The notes under the pieces: generated by a model
Seen by the model: only the letters and a program-made list of their open reading frames with translations
What the model was told of the DNA's origin: nothing
The model's database searches: none
Shown here: in pieces, positions 33,840 through 45,756 of the stretch
Layout of the letters: each line of letters opens with the position of its first letter
Numbering within the stretch: the stretch's first letter is position 1
Source of the DNA: Semisulcospira habei
Lineage: Eukaryota > Mollusca > Gastropoda > Semisulcospiridae
Assembly: GCA_036245525.1 (NCBI GenBank)
Contig: BTPG01000004.1
Location: 162,560,574 to 162,624,573 of the forward strand
Direction: 5' to 3'
Length of the DNA stretch: 64,000 bases
Translations under genes and position numbers: made by a program

Positions 33840-36600
33840 AGTGATAGTATGCCTGACGGTGGTACAAAAAAATGATTTATTTTGTGGTGGTGGACTTAAA
33901 ATAGGTCACCTGAATATCTATCATCTTGTCAATAAGGTGCCAGGTCTCTGTGTGCTTTTGAACCAGCCTGAACTCTTCCACATTTTTGGTGTTTCTGAAT
34001 CAAGACTTATGAACAAAATCAGAAATGGTTCCATCTCTATTCCTAACTATAAAATATTTCGTAAAGATGCCGCTTTGCCTCAACACAGAGGGCTAGCGAT
34101 TTACATGCATACGTCTGTATCTAGCTACGCCAAGAGGCGGCAAGACCTCGAATTTACCAAAGTGGAGTGTATGTGGCTCGAGTTAAAACCACCACAGACA
34201 TCACCTATACTAATCGGCTTGTCTATAGAAATCCGGCAGCCGGCTGGGATTGGTTTGATGAGTTTACAGCTTTGATGGACAAGGCAAGTCGGAGCAAGTG
34301 TGACATATGATTTCAATATAGACCTATCTAGACATAAGGGATCAAATGCACCATGGATCACGACCACATCGCTATTTGGTTTGACACAAATTATTAAAGC
34401 ACAAACTCGAATCACATCTACATCATCCACGCTCATTGATCATATTTATGTTACCAACCAGGACAGAATAACTAGTGCGAATGTCCCGACCTTAGCCATT
34501 AGTGATCATAACCCGGTATGTTGTACAATTGCTCTGAAGCTTGATAGGCCAAAGAAAAACAAACCCATAACTATAACATATCGGTCTATAAAACATTTGA
34601 TAGGGATAAATTCATGCACGATTTGCACAATACATCATTTGATGATGTATACTGCCACACTTGCCCTAACTATGCCTTGTCTTGCTGGATGAGTCTGTTC
34701 CTCGGAGTCCTTAACAAGCACGCGCCCCTCAGGGTAAAACGCGTTAAACATACTACCATGCCGCCCTGGTTAACATTAGACATTAAAAATGCTATGTCGC
34801 TCAGATACAAACTTAGAAAAGAAAAAAGCTTTGATGACTACAAAAAACAACGTAATCAAGTAAAATATCTAGTAAGGGCTGCAAAAAAAGCATTCTTTAA
34901 TCAAATGATCTCAGAAAACCGTGACACAGCATCCATTTGAAGAGCACTAAATGCTATTACTAAAGGAAAAACTGCCCCAGAAATACCATCTCATTTAACT
35001 TCAGACAAGTTTAACAAGTATTTCCTATTAGCCGCCAAAAATCTAGCCCAATCGGCATCAAATATCAGTACGCAATATAGTATCTCAAGTCTTCTGAGAT
35101 CTTTCAGTGAAGCAACAAATATAACACAAAAATTCGTAATTCCTAATATATCAATAGCAGAAGTCGGCAAGTGTATTTCTGACATGCCGAATAAGAAAAG
35201 TAGAGGGATTGATGATATCGAAAACCAATCGCTAAAATTGTCGTTGCCTTATACAATACAATCCCTTACATACATTTTTAATCTGTGTATAAATAAAAGT
35301 ACTTTTTCTACAGTCCTGAAGGAAGCAAAGGTAGTTCCCATCCCCAAAACTAAAAACCTTGAAGATATTCATAATTACCGACCGATCTCTTTTCTCTCAG
35401 CCTTGTCAAAGCCATTAGAGCGGCACATTCACAAGCATCTTCTTAATTTCCTTGAGAAGGGTAATTTACTAAACATTCATCAGTCCGGTTTTCGCCCGAC
35501 CCATTCATGCCAGTCAGCACTCAAACATATTGTAGATTGCTGCCTAGAGTCAATTAATGAAAATTTAATGTCGGGAGCAGTTTTCCTAGATCTGAAAAAA
35601 ACTTTTGATCTTGTAGACCATAAGATTCTCTTACATAAGCTTACAATATACCACATGGACGAAACTACAATAACTTTTCTCAGATCCTATTTGGAAGACC
35701 GAAAGCAAAAAGTATACGTCCATGGTCAGTACTTTATGCAAGGCCATGTTAAATTTGGAGTTCCTCAAGGATCAATTCTAGGACCCCTCCTATTTTTACT
35801 TTTCATAAATGACCTTCCTTTACATATTTCCGACCCTACCGTTAATTGTAATCTCTTTGCGGACGACACAAGCCTTCACTTTCCTGGTAAGAACAGTCAT
35901 GATATTAGTCGTCGTTTATAATCCAGTCTTGACGAAGTTTCTGATTGGTGCTGTAAACACCACATGGTACTACATCCTGATAAGACGAAGAGCATGTTAA
36001 TCACCTCGCGACAAAAACATCAACTTCACCCCCCTCCACTAACGCACAGTTTTAACTGCCAACCTATTAAACAGGTTTATGAACGCACCTTCCTTGGAAT
36101 ACGTATAGATGAGCAGCTAAGTTGGGAGAAACATGTGACTAACATTTGTAAGAAGATATCAAAAAATATATTTCTTTTATCACAGTTGAGAAGTGTGAGT
36201 GACATAAATACACGAAAAATGTTTTTTCATGCACACATTAGATCCCATGTTGATTACATCTCCACTGTTTGGGATGGTAGCGGTGATGTGCATATCAAAA
36301 AACTAAATTCACTATACAAAAGAGCCATTAAAAATGTAGATATAAGACCCATTCCTACCGCTGAAAAACTGCAAAGTCTCAAACTTCTTGGCATTCGTCA
36401 ACAACTCGTTTACAACAAGTGCATACTCATGTTTACAATTCTCCACAAGAAAGCTCCACAGTATCTGACAGCTAAATTTACTCCACAACGGTAGTGTGAA
36501 AGGTCCTCGAGGAACAGTACTTTTCCATTACCACTACCTCGCATTGACTTATTCAAATCAAGCCTAGCCTTTTCGGGACCACTTTTATGGAATTCAGTTC
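33840..36600 (+). pseudogene. LINE ORF2: APE endonuclease and reverse transcriptase
   Basis: The endonuclease starts IGHLNIYHLVNKV, keeps the catalytic-type SES (about 33995) and DFNIDLS (about 34313), and ends ISDHNPVCC (about 34500-34530). It needs two or more frame changes between 34200 and 34700. The reverse transcriptase from about 34614 stays in one frame with stops at 34938, 35919 and 36492. It shows NYRPISFLSALSK, QSGFRPTHSC, FLDLKKTFDLVDH (motif A), GVPQGSILGPLLF (motif B) and FADDTSLHF (catalytic aspartates at 35862-35867). LGIRIDEQLSW, HVDYISTVWDG and a C-terminal ALILM-like helix region follow. It copies element RNA at the nicked target in a live element. The point stops suggest a fairly recent death. 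Confidence 0.88.
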
Positions 36601-36938
36601 AACGTAAATTTACGGCTGTAAACGTGTGTATGTATGTTTGATTCTTGGTACTTTGTGCTTGTTTTTGCTGTGCTATGATATGTTTTTGTTGTTGTTTTTT
36701 TCCCTATATAATTTGTGCTGTGGCGTGTTATTTCCTTTTTTGTATTTGTTTATTGTTACCTTAGTATCATTTTCTGTTCTGTACTGCGTGTGTCTGTACT
36801 TATTTAGTTATGATCTTTGTTTGCGTTAATTATTATTTCAGTATATTTCATTAGTATGTTAGCAACGGCAAGTTTGAAAAATGACGTATTGTATCTGTCA
36901 AAACTTCTACCGTTATGTAATAAATTTTCATCATCATC

Positions 36939-36943
<5 letters not shown>
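36601..36943 (+). other. LINE 3' UTR
   Basis: T-rich sequence with AATAAA at about 36921 and a short CAT repeat at the end, consistent with a CR1/L2-type 3' end made of a short tandem repeat. Confidence 0.5.

Positions 36944-37021
<78 letters not shown>
36944..37021. repeat. (TC)n microsatellite
   Basis: About 39 TC units between the LINE 3' end and a second LINE fragment. Confidence 0.95.
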
Positions 37022-37023
<2 letters not shown>

Positions 37024-37024
<1 letters not shown>

Positions 37025-37255
37025 ACTGGAATCAGACTCTGTTGAAAGTGTGTGGGTTAAGGTAAAGACAAACAGATCGGCCCCTCTGCTTGTTGGATTT
37101 GTATCCAGAAACCCGTCTGCGTCATTTGAGTGGTATGACGACTTTTTAAATATGGCCGATAAGGTTAACAAAAGCAGCACTGAAGTGTTATTACTTGGCG
37201 ATTTTAACATTAATATGTTTGTTTTTATGTGTGTGTGTTTTCAAACACCCAAATA
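37024..37255 (+). pseudogene. Fragment of a second CR1-type endonuclease
   Basis: It encodes ESVWVKVKTNRSAPLLVGFV, then RNPSASFEWYDDF and VLLLGDFNIN, the central part of an APE-type LINE endonuclease with the D-x-N motif. The frame then leaves the family and stops at 37255. It begins immediately after the TC tract. Confidence 0.75.
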
Positions 37256-37830
37256 GCGTACACAGGTGATTTTATGGGAAAATGTTAACAATCTACGATA
37301 CCGTACACCCTGAATATCAAACGCGCCATAGTTTAATGTGCTCCTGACTTAGATCGTCTAAGGCGTTGTCTCATGAATATGGCTGTTTGGGCTTACTGGA
37401 CGGTCTGCTCGGCCGTTGGCCCACCACTTGGGATATTCGAAAACGGGCTAAATGCCCTTTAGCACAGCAATAGTACTGTTTTTACCGACATCGTCTGTGT
37501 GATTAGTTTCCTTTTGTGTCTGACTCTTGGATTGTGCCGTCTATCACGATGTTATACGCTGCTATGATCTGCCATAATAGTGTACTTTTATTAGGATCAT
37601 AGATAGCTCAGTTCACTACTGACATAGTCTAAAAGTAAACTTCGGAATACATCTAGGCAAGGTGGGCATTTTATGTGTTGCCCCTCATGATCGTAACAGA
37701 AAAGACGCATCCGTGAACTGCTGTTTCGATTCCACATGCCCACATTTTAATCGCAAACCCGTTCCTCGACCAGCCATTCTTTAAAAGCACGACTACACTG
37801 CAACATACACACGCGTACGCACGCACCGTG
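37256..37830. other. No gene recognised
   Basis: No motif or repeat is visible. It may be intronic to the GPCR gene downstream. Confidence 0.4.
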
Positions 37831-37917
<87 letters not shown>

Positions 37918-37939
37918 GCGCGCGCACACACACACACAG
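37831..37939. repeat. (CA)n microsatellite
   Basis: About 50 CA units with one CG interruption and a CG run near the end. It is followed 245 bp downstream by a TG tract that could pair with it in plus-strand RNA. Confidence 0.95.
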
Positions 37940-38181
37940 GGATCAACAAATGATCCCGACATTAAAATTGCTATTGAATTGGCGCTAGTATTAGAATCCC
38001 CTCATTCATACACAGGTTTGTCACTGACGTAAGGTAAATAGATGTTTTGTGCAGCTCGTATTACAGGCGCCCTACTAGTCTATACGTTTATTCTTTACAT
38101 TCTATTCCGATTGGGGTAGCACAACTGTAGGCATATATAATTGTAGCCTCAGTCTTACACTAATTAGAAACATACTGTAAG

Positions 38182-38183
<2 letters not shown>

Positions 38184-38267
<84 letters not shown>

Positions 38268-38300
38268 TGCTCCAGCCCCCCCCCCCCCCCGCCCCCGCCC
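38184..38300. repeat. (TG)n microsatellite followed by poly-C
   Basis: About 41 TG units (38184-38267), then tattgctccag and a C-rich run (38276-38300). Confidence 0.95.
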
Positions 38301-38503
38301 CCACACACACACATTCTCATCCACCTGCCTCCATTTTTTTTTTAATTTATGCCCAGCACAGACGCAGTGCTCACACTCTTAGCATAAACAGACGAATTTC
38401 CACAACACTTTAAAGCCTGAAAAAGTACAAAAACTTTATCTGTAAAAATTCATATTCTGAAAACGTAATGAAAATCCATCCACTTTAAGCTCACGATACT
38501 ATA

Positions 38504-40080
38504 CTAATGGTCAAAACTTAAGGGCCACTTTTTATCACAGACGCACCGACAACACCACACAAATAACGTAACAATACTTGGAGTCAGTACTTTGCTAATT
38601 TATTCAGTAACAATTTCATTTAAGTTTTGAGTAAATCAAGGAATTCTAACAACAGCAGAAGGTGAGAATGTTCACCCAGCCCTCATTTGAAAAGTCACAC
38701 AAGACTGTTTCAGTCAGTAGCGTGTGTACCCACCGTTTGCAGCCAAGCATTCAATGCAGCGTTGACGCATGGAGTTCACCAGGGTTCGGAAAACATGTTG
38801 TGGGATCACTTCCCACTCTTGATGCAGGAACTGAGTTAGCTGGGGGACGCCTTGAGGTGGGGGTGGGGGTTGCTGACTACACGTTGCCCCAGCACGTCCC
38901 AGAGGTACTCGAAGGGAGCCAGATCAGGTGATGCCCCGTTGCTCAAGGTACTCGTGCACGACACGGGCGCGATGAGGTCGAGCGTTGTCGTCCTGCAGAA
39001 CAGCATTGTCGCCTATGGCTTGGAGAGCTGGCTGGATGAGGGGCTGCACAATCTCGTCCCGATAGCGCAGTCCAGTCAGGGTGCCCCGGATGACGTGGAA
39101 AGGGGTCCTGCCTTCCCTGCTGAAGCCTGCCCAGACCATGACTGATCCTCCTCCGAAGCGATCCACCTCTTGGACGCATCCATCCGTGAATCGCTTGCCC
39201 TTGCGTCTCCAGACCCTCACCCTGCCGTCGTTGAATGACACAGTGAACCGTGACTCATCAGTAAACAGAACCTGAGTCCACTGGCGTCTGTTCCACCTCA
39301 CAAGTTGACGACACCAGGCACCTCGGGCTCTGCGATGAACTGGAGTGAGGGGTGTTCCCACTGCTGCTCTGCATGAAGCCAGGCCAATTTCGCGCAGACG
39401 TCGGCAGACTGTGCTTCTGCTGACGTTAACGTTTGCAGCTTGCATCAGTTGACGTCGCAGAGTTGTTGACGTGACAGTTCGGTCCCGCAGAGCCGCCACA
39501 CAGAGGTATCTGTCCTCCCTTCTGCTGGTGCAGCCAGGGTGTCCTGAGCAGGGTCATCGTTCTGCCCTTCCAGTTTCTTGGAATCGTGCCAGCAGCCTCT
39601 GGATCACTTAATGGGACACCCCAAGACGTCTCCCAACTTCTCGTCCGGAAATTCCATTCTGCAGCCATGCTAGCGCCCGGCTTTGATCTACTGGCGTTAG
39701 GCTTCGTCGTGGTGGCATGGTTAGGAAAGTGATAATTATGCCCCTACTGTACCGGTATTTGTAGCGAAACAGAAATGCTCAGTGTTCACGACTGACCCCT
39801 TTAGCACGTGCATCACGACTTGAACGAGTTTTTCCACCTGACTGCCTTTGGTACGCTTGCCAATATCGCACAGCTTTTCACAAAAACTGACGATGTTTCA
39901 CGTGCATTTGACACGTTCGTGGAAATTGATGAATTGTTGTCTATTGTTCCCTGTACAATGGACTGTCTAAGGTCAACTTTTAACCCATTTGAATCGAAAG
40001 AACATTGTATTTTTTAAGGGTACTTGCGAGGATAAACAATGACACAAAAAGTGGGGTGGTCCTTACGTTTTGACCATTAG
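38504..40080 (-). mobile_element. Tc1-like transposon, complete ends, inactive
   Basis: A 1,577-bp element flanked by TA at 38502-38503 and 40081-40082. Its inverted ends begin CTAATGGTCAAAAC; similarity extends for about 30 bp (left aagggccacttttt, right complement gtaaggaccacccc...). The transposase is on the minus strand between them. Length, TA target and ends match the Tc1/mariner superfamily. Coding damage makes it non-autonomous now, but with both ends present it could in principle still be mobilised by a related transposase. Confidence 0.85.
38714..39718 (-). pseudogene. Tc1-type transposase, broken
   Basis: Start ATG at 39716-39718 (minus): MPPRRSLTPVDQSRALAWLQ leads into the first helix-turn-helix (SGREVGRRLGVSH), where a TAA interrupts. 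A frameshift follows in the linker. The catalytic core is open from 39499 to 38924 and has FTDESRF (first Asp), GGGSVMVWAGFSREG and QDDNARPHRARVV (second Asp). Just after GIT the frame breaks: about 20 bp are missing where the family has a WPARSPDL-type segment. The SPDLAPFEYLWDVLG stretch with the third acidic residue is then in another frame. The C-terminus ends RCIECLAANGGYTRY at 38714. The family cuts and pastes DNA with a DDE core; this copy cannot. Confidence 0.88.
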
Positions 40081-40082
40081 TA

Positions 40083-40835
40083 TATTATATGACGTCACCA
40101 GATTTTTCAAACTGTGTAAATATATTATGAAGTACACATATATTATTAGAAGTATTGTGCACATAAAAAGTCTTTTGTGTGCGTGTAATTCCATTAATCA
40201 TGGAAGAAGTGCATCAGAACACCGCACCTAAAAAATGGTGCCATATTCATAGGGTCCAAATATGAAATGTTTTGACGTCATCATGTATAAAAAGAAGGAT
40301 ATAATAAAGTTTATTATTTTCTGAATGCCCGATAAAGGACAAACACACCGATACCAAATAATAAGTATTTTCTCGTAGCTTTACTGTCCATCTGGTACCC
40401 CTACCCCCCAAATTATGACCCTTTTGGGAGTGGGTTTGGTCAAACTCTGTGGTATCTTCGATGCGGTATTTATTTTTGGCAAACACCTAGGAATCTACGT
40501 GGTTTTGGATAGACTTTCAGAAAAACATAGTCTCCGATTTCCCGCAGGGGAGGGGGGTCGGTGTGGGGGGGGGGGGTCTATGGAGGGCCAAAGGTCAAAT
40601 TACCCCGCTAGATTACGCCATGCCAGTTGCTGGTAGAATGAACTTGCCGGCGACTAGCCAGAATGGCCTTATAACTGTTGGCAATGATCACTTCCTTTAT
40701 TGAAGTGTAATTCATTATGGAGTACAATGTGTCAGACTGTAGGTGAAATGCATGTTGTTGTTGTTGTTTTGTTTTTTGTTTTTGTTTTTTCTTTCGTACA
40801 GTTCATTGTAACTAGTTTCTTATTTCGATTCGCAG
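40083..40835 (+). other. Intron sequence upstream of the GPCR TM7 exon
   Basis: No coding segment is visible. G-rich runs at 40550-40577 and T-rich sequence at 40757-40832 lead to the splice acceptor tttcgattcgcag at 40835. Confidence 0.6.
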
Positions 40836-40926
40836 GTACAAATACATTAACATCATCTGGTTCTGCAGCAACTGGCTGGCCATGAGCAATTCCTGCTACA
40901 ACCCTTTTATATACGGCATCCTGAAT
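40836..40926 (+). CDS. GPCR gene, penultimate coding exon (TM7)
   Basis: The exon is bounded by an acceptor (tttcttatttcgattcgcag, ending 40835) and a donor GTACGT at 40927. One base completes a codon from the previous exon, then 30 codons read YKYINIIWFCSNWLAMSNSC and YNPFIYGILN. The NPxxY motif (NPFIY) and the hydrophobic run are transmembrane helix 7 of rhodopsin-family receptors. WLAMSNSCYNP is typical of peptide receptors (NPY/tachykinin/RYamide-like group). The exact ligand cannot be told from this piece. Upstream exons with TM1-6 were not found in the window and must lie farther 5', so the Tc1 and LINE insertions upstream may sit in this gene's intron. Confidence 0.88.
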
Positions 40927-40958
40927 GTACGTACGTGCACACACACATGCGCGCGCGC

Positions 40959-41024
<66 letters not shown>

Positions 41025-41478
41025 CAAAGTGAAAAGTACTTTTGTTTCGGTTTAAAGAAAAATAAAGTCCATGTTGTTCAGTTTTATTCCTTTCCCGTGA
41101 GCAAGATTATAGATTATAAAACTTTGGTGTGATCTATATATGTGTGCTCACAGACGGTACACATATTATCTTTTCCGACGGAGGTTGTTTGTCCCCCTCA
41201 GTGCCGATGTGATGTAAATATCACCTCACACCCCCTGACGGCCGTTGCTAGTGTTCCAAATAAACTTAGATTCCGGCTGATTTTTTTTTTTAAATGGTGC
41301 TATATATATAAACAAAATGGTGTTTGTTTGTTTGTTTGGTTGGTTGGTTGGTTGGTTTTTATATTTTTTATTTTTTGGGAGAGTTTTTTTTTAAAGTAAA
41401 GAAACATGACAAACTAAAGAAAAGTGGAAGACAATGAAGATACTTAACGCGAACGTAGTTTCGGAATAACTTTATTCG

Positions 41479-41550
<72 letters not shown>

Positions 41551-41553
41551 CAG
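40927..41553 (+). other. GPCR intron framed by CA and TG tracts
   Basis: A phase-0 intron of 627 bp. A CA-rich tract (40935-41021) begins 8 bp after the donor. A TG tract (41482-41549) runs directly into the acceptor acag at 41550-41553, replacing the usual polypyrimidine tract. A possible branch site (aataac, about 41464-41470) is followed by no AG until the acceptor. In the transcript the CA and UG tracts are complementary over roughly 34 repeats. Confidence 0.85.
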
Positions 41554-41796
41554 GCCAAGTTCAAGCGAGAGTTCCGGTTGCTGTTTTCCGTGTTGCCATG
41601 CAAGTGCGTGGCCAGTCCGCCCAAGGACGCGTGTTCCGAGTACTACAGCGAGGAGAACCATCAGCACCACATCATGCGGCGCGCACACAACTGTCGTCAC
41701 GCCGCGCTTCGCTACACACACTGCCGGGACGAAGCCCGCAAACTCTTCCCCGCCTCTAACAGACCCACCGACATGACGGAGACATCGCAGATTTGA
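41554..41796 (+). CDS. GPCR gene, last coding exon (helix 8 and tail)
   Basis: Continues the TM7 exon in phase: NPFIYGILN joins AKFKREFRLLFSVLPCKC. The basic, amphipathic stretch right after TM7 is helix 8. The CKC pair is a likely palmitoylation site, as in many class A receptors. The remaining tail of about 60 residues is hydrophilic with several Cys, His and Arg and ends TSQI, which fits a class I PDZ-binding C-terminus (S-x-I). The stop is TGA at 41794-41796. GPCRs of this type sit in the plasma membrane and couple to G proteins. The splice join is supported by frame, by donor/acceptor bases and by family structure. Confidence 0.85.
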   Translation, partial: AKFKREFRLLFSVLPCKCVASPPKDACSEYYSEENHQHHIMRRAHNCRHAALRYTHCRDEARKLFPASNRPTDMTETSQI

Positions 41797-42465
41797 CGTC
41801 ACTGCCACCGATGAACAATTATTCATCTGCTGCGCCGTCGTGCAGATTTTACGCCGCAACTGAGCAGGGATGAACATAAGAGCGTATTATTAGTTATTGA
41901 GAAACAGAAATACGATATCACATTTTTATACAAATGTCGAAATGGCCTTTTAAAAGACGAAACGCGATAGCGTCAAGGCTTTTATCAGCCGGCGATTCAT
42001 TTTAATGAATTGTGACATCGGACTCCAAAATCTCAGTAACCATAAGTCTATTACTATAAGTATGCAAAGCCTATGGCAAAACTCGACGCGTTATGTCGCG
42101 GGCAACACTCGTTTGAACAGGTATTTTTCGAGTGTCTATTTTAAGACATGGTGTCGAGAGCACACAGGTAGACCTATTGACAAAAGAAACGCACGAACCA
42201 GATGCGCGTTAATCTTTTACATAATAAAATGTTTGTCTTATGACGTATTGGCATGTAGACGTCATATAATGTTCCAAGCATGCAATTTTGAAAGAATACG
42301 TTTGTTGTACAGGGCAGGGCTTTGCGTGGTGTGTGTGTCTGTGTATGTGTGTGTGTGGGGAGGGGAGGGGGTGGGGGACAGACAAGAATCGTTACCGTAC
42401 AGGTACATTTGACACGTCGCTTATCTGCGTTTTCGATCTTTCTCTTTTTTCAGAAAACTGATTTT
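41797..42465 (+). other. Probable 3' UTR of the GPCR gene
   Basis: AT-rich sequence with a candidate polyadenylation signal AATAAA at 42223-42228. A plus-strand frame of 135 codons at 42005 has no motif and ends in TG/G-rich sequence, so I do not call it. Confidence 0.45.
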
Positions 42466-42670
42466 TGTCTACCGTATTTTTAAAAAATACGGTAGACTGA
42501 AATGGGGCTGGGTCGGGCGCATCCGGGGCATGCACATGACGTTTTTGGCGGCGTGTGGCGCAGAAATTAGGGTAAAGAGGTAACGAGATAAAAATGACGT
42601 CGCGTCTAGATACGTGAACCTTGCTAGAGACCGTCTTTTTGGCGCCAAACGCCGTGCCGGTGTGTGTGTA

Positions 42671-42769
<99 letters not shown>

Positions 42770-43235
42770 ATGTGACAGCGACTAGAGCCCGAGTTTGAGG
42801 ACGGACAAGCTTGAAATTTTAGGATATTGTCCCTAAAAGAATTATCTCGGGACTTTTTTTAAAAATGTTTTGATTAAGATGCTCATTGGCGAGAAAATGG
42901 CCGTTTCACAAAAACCGGCTGATCCACACTGGAGTTCGTAATGTTTCTTATTTTTACTAGCTATTTTGCGTATAGCTAGATAAAAGGGACATACTGAATG
43001 CATTTGTTAACCAGCATTGCACCCCTAGAACTTTTTGAGTGATAATTAAATATTTTTTGAAAAAAATATACTTTCATGTTTTTGGGATTATTTTCACGAA
43101 TTATATGGATTAATCTTAAATCTTAAAACAATTGAATCTTTTTTACGAAAAAAATCTTCTCATTAATAATCGCATGATTTTTCGTGTACGGTATTTACAT
43201 AAGCCTGCAGCTTGTCTCGGCTGTCGGGTAGGTTG
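42466..43235 (-). repeat. Family A, long inverted copy with TG tract
   Basis: The reverse complement of 12360-13110: the palindromic edge tctaccgtatttttaaaaaatacggtaga, a gcacatgacgttttt block, accttgctagaga, ttggcgccaaa, the TG tract (42661-42768), agcgactagagcccg, gacaagcttgaaatttta, and on to gcttgtctcggctgtcgggta. The edge at 42468-42501 is a 15-bp-arm palindrome. Confidence 0.7.
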
Positions 43236-45051
<1,816 letters not shown>

Positions 45052-45145
45052 GAGAATAAGATAGTGAGAGGGGGCCCTTCGAAGGAGGCTAGGTGACAAC
45101 TGTTATTAAAGTTCAACATGTGACATATTTGACCTGTTCCTGTTA

Positions 45146-45756
45146 AGGCTGTTCTTAATTAAACGAACCTTAGTTCGCGAACTGACGATCTAGAGTTCAC
45201 GATCTCGAGCAAACCAGGTTGGTTCTTAATTGAACGATCTAAAGATACGGCGAACCTAGTTCGAAGTAATTCACGAACCTCGGCAAACCATAGTTCGCTG
45301 TCGGAAAACGTTCGCTCGACATGTCGAGCGATCCAACGCGAACCTTTTCTCTGATTGGTCAAAATTTTTACCCTCTTCTGCGTTGGAGATAAGAAGATAG
45401 TCACGGGTACAAACAACTATGGCGGACAGCGATATTTCACTCGTGCAAAGAACAAGACCTATTTTTATTGATTTGTGGGAGGCGCAACGCTGTTTGTGGG
45501 ATCGCTACTGCAAGGAGTACAAAAACAAGAATCGGTCAAATCGAGAAGCGGCATAACGGCAGCCATTTTGAACACCTTCGCAGACAGTAAGTACGCCGAA
45601 TCAAGCACTTCAGTTAAGAAAGAGAAGCATGGCAAACCGGGTTTGCTGAAGTTCGCCTAGGTTCATTCAAACTCAATTAAGAAACAAACCAAAAGATTGC
45701 CGATCTTCTCCGATCTAAGTTTGCCGATCAAGAGTTCGTCCAATTAAGAACAGCTC
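45146..45756 (+). mobile_element. PIF/Harbinger-like element, 611 bp
   Basis: Inverted ends AGGCTGTTCTTAATT and AATTAAGAACAGCTC, flanked by TTA at 45143-45145 and 45757-45759. A 3-bp TWA target and GGCTGTTC-type ends fit PIF/Harbinger. The first 200 bp hold several gaacga/gttcg inverted motifs. The interior carries a remnant of the MADF/Myb-like protein that such elements encode alongside the transposase. No transposase is left, so this is an internally deleted derivative. Confidence 0.7.
45419..45556 (+). pseudogene. MADF (Myb/SANT-like) domain remnant
   Basis: ATG at 45419 opens 45 codons (MADSDISLVQRTRP, FIDLWEAQRCLWDRYCKEYK, NKNRSNREAA) before TAA at 45554. The W-x(6)-W-D-x(5)-YK-N-K pattern is that of MADF domains, which bind DNA. 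The next part of the domain (AAILNTFADS, then SVKKEKHG) is present in another frame, so a small indel near 45545 broke the gene. Harbinger elements encode such a protein to bring transposase to the ends. Confidence 0.7.

Larger units (their letters stand above)
31732..36943 (+). mobile_element. CR1-type LINE, nearly complete, inactive
   Basis: ORF1 (coiled coil plus esterase) is followed by a spacer, ORF2 (endonuclease plus reverse transcriptase) and a 3' UTR ending gtaataaattttcatcatcatcat just before a (TC)n run. The order and the esterase in ORF1 fit the CR1/L2 group. If the 75-bp array is part of ORF1 or of the 5' region, the element starts before 26.3 kb. Several stops and frameshifts make it inactive. 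Confidence 0.8.

Noticed and set aside
19377..38871. A 21-bp exact match (ccttgaggtgggggtgggggt) between family G and the Tc1 transposase
   Set aside because: Low-complexity G-rich sequence; in the transposase it is coding, so coincidence is the simpler explanation.
42005..42412. 135-codon plus-strand frame after the GPCR stop
   Set aside because: No motif, ends in low-complexity TG/G sequence, and lies where the 3' UTR is expected.
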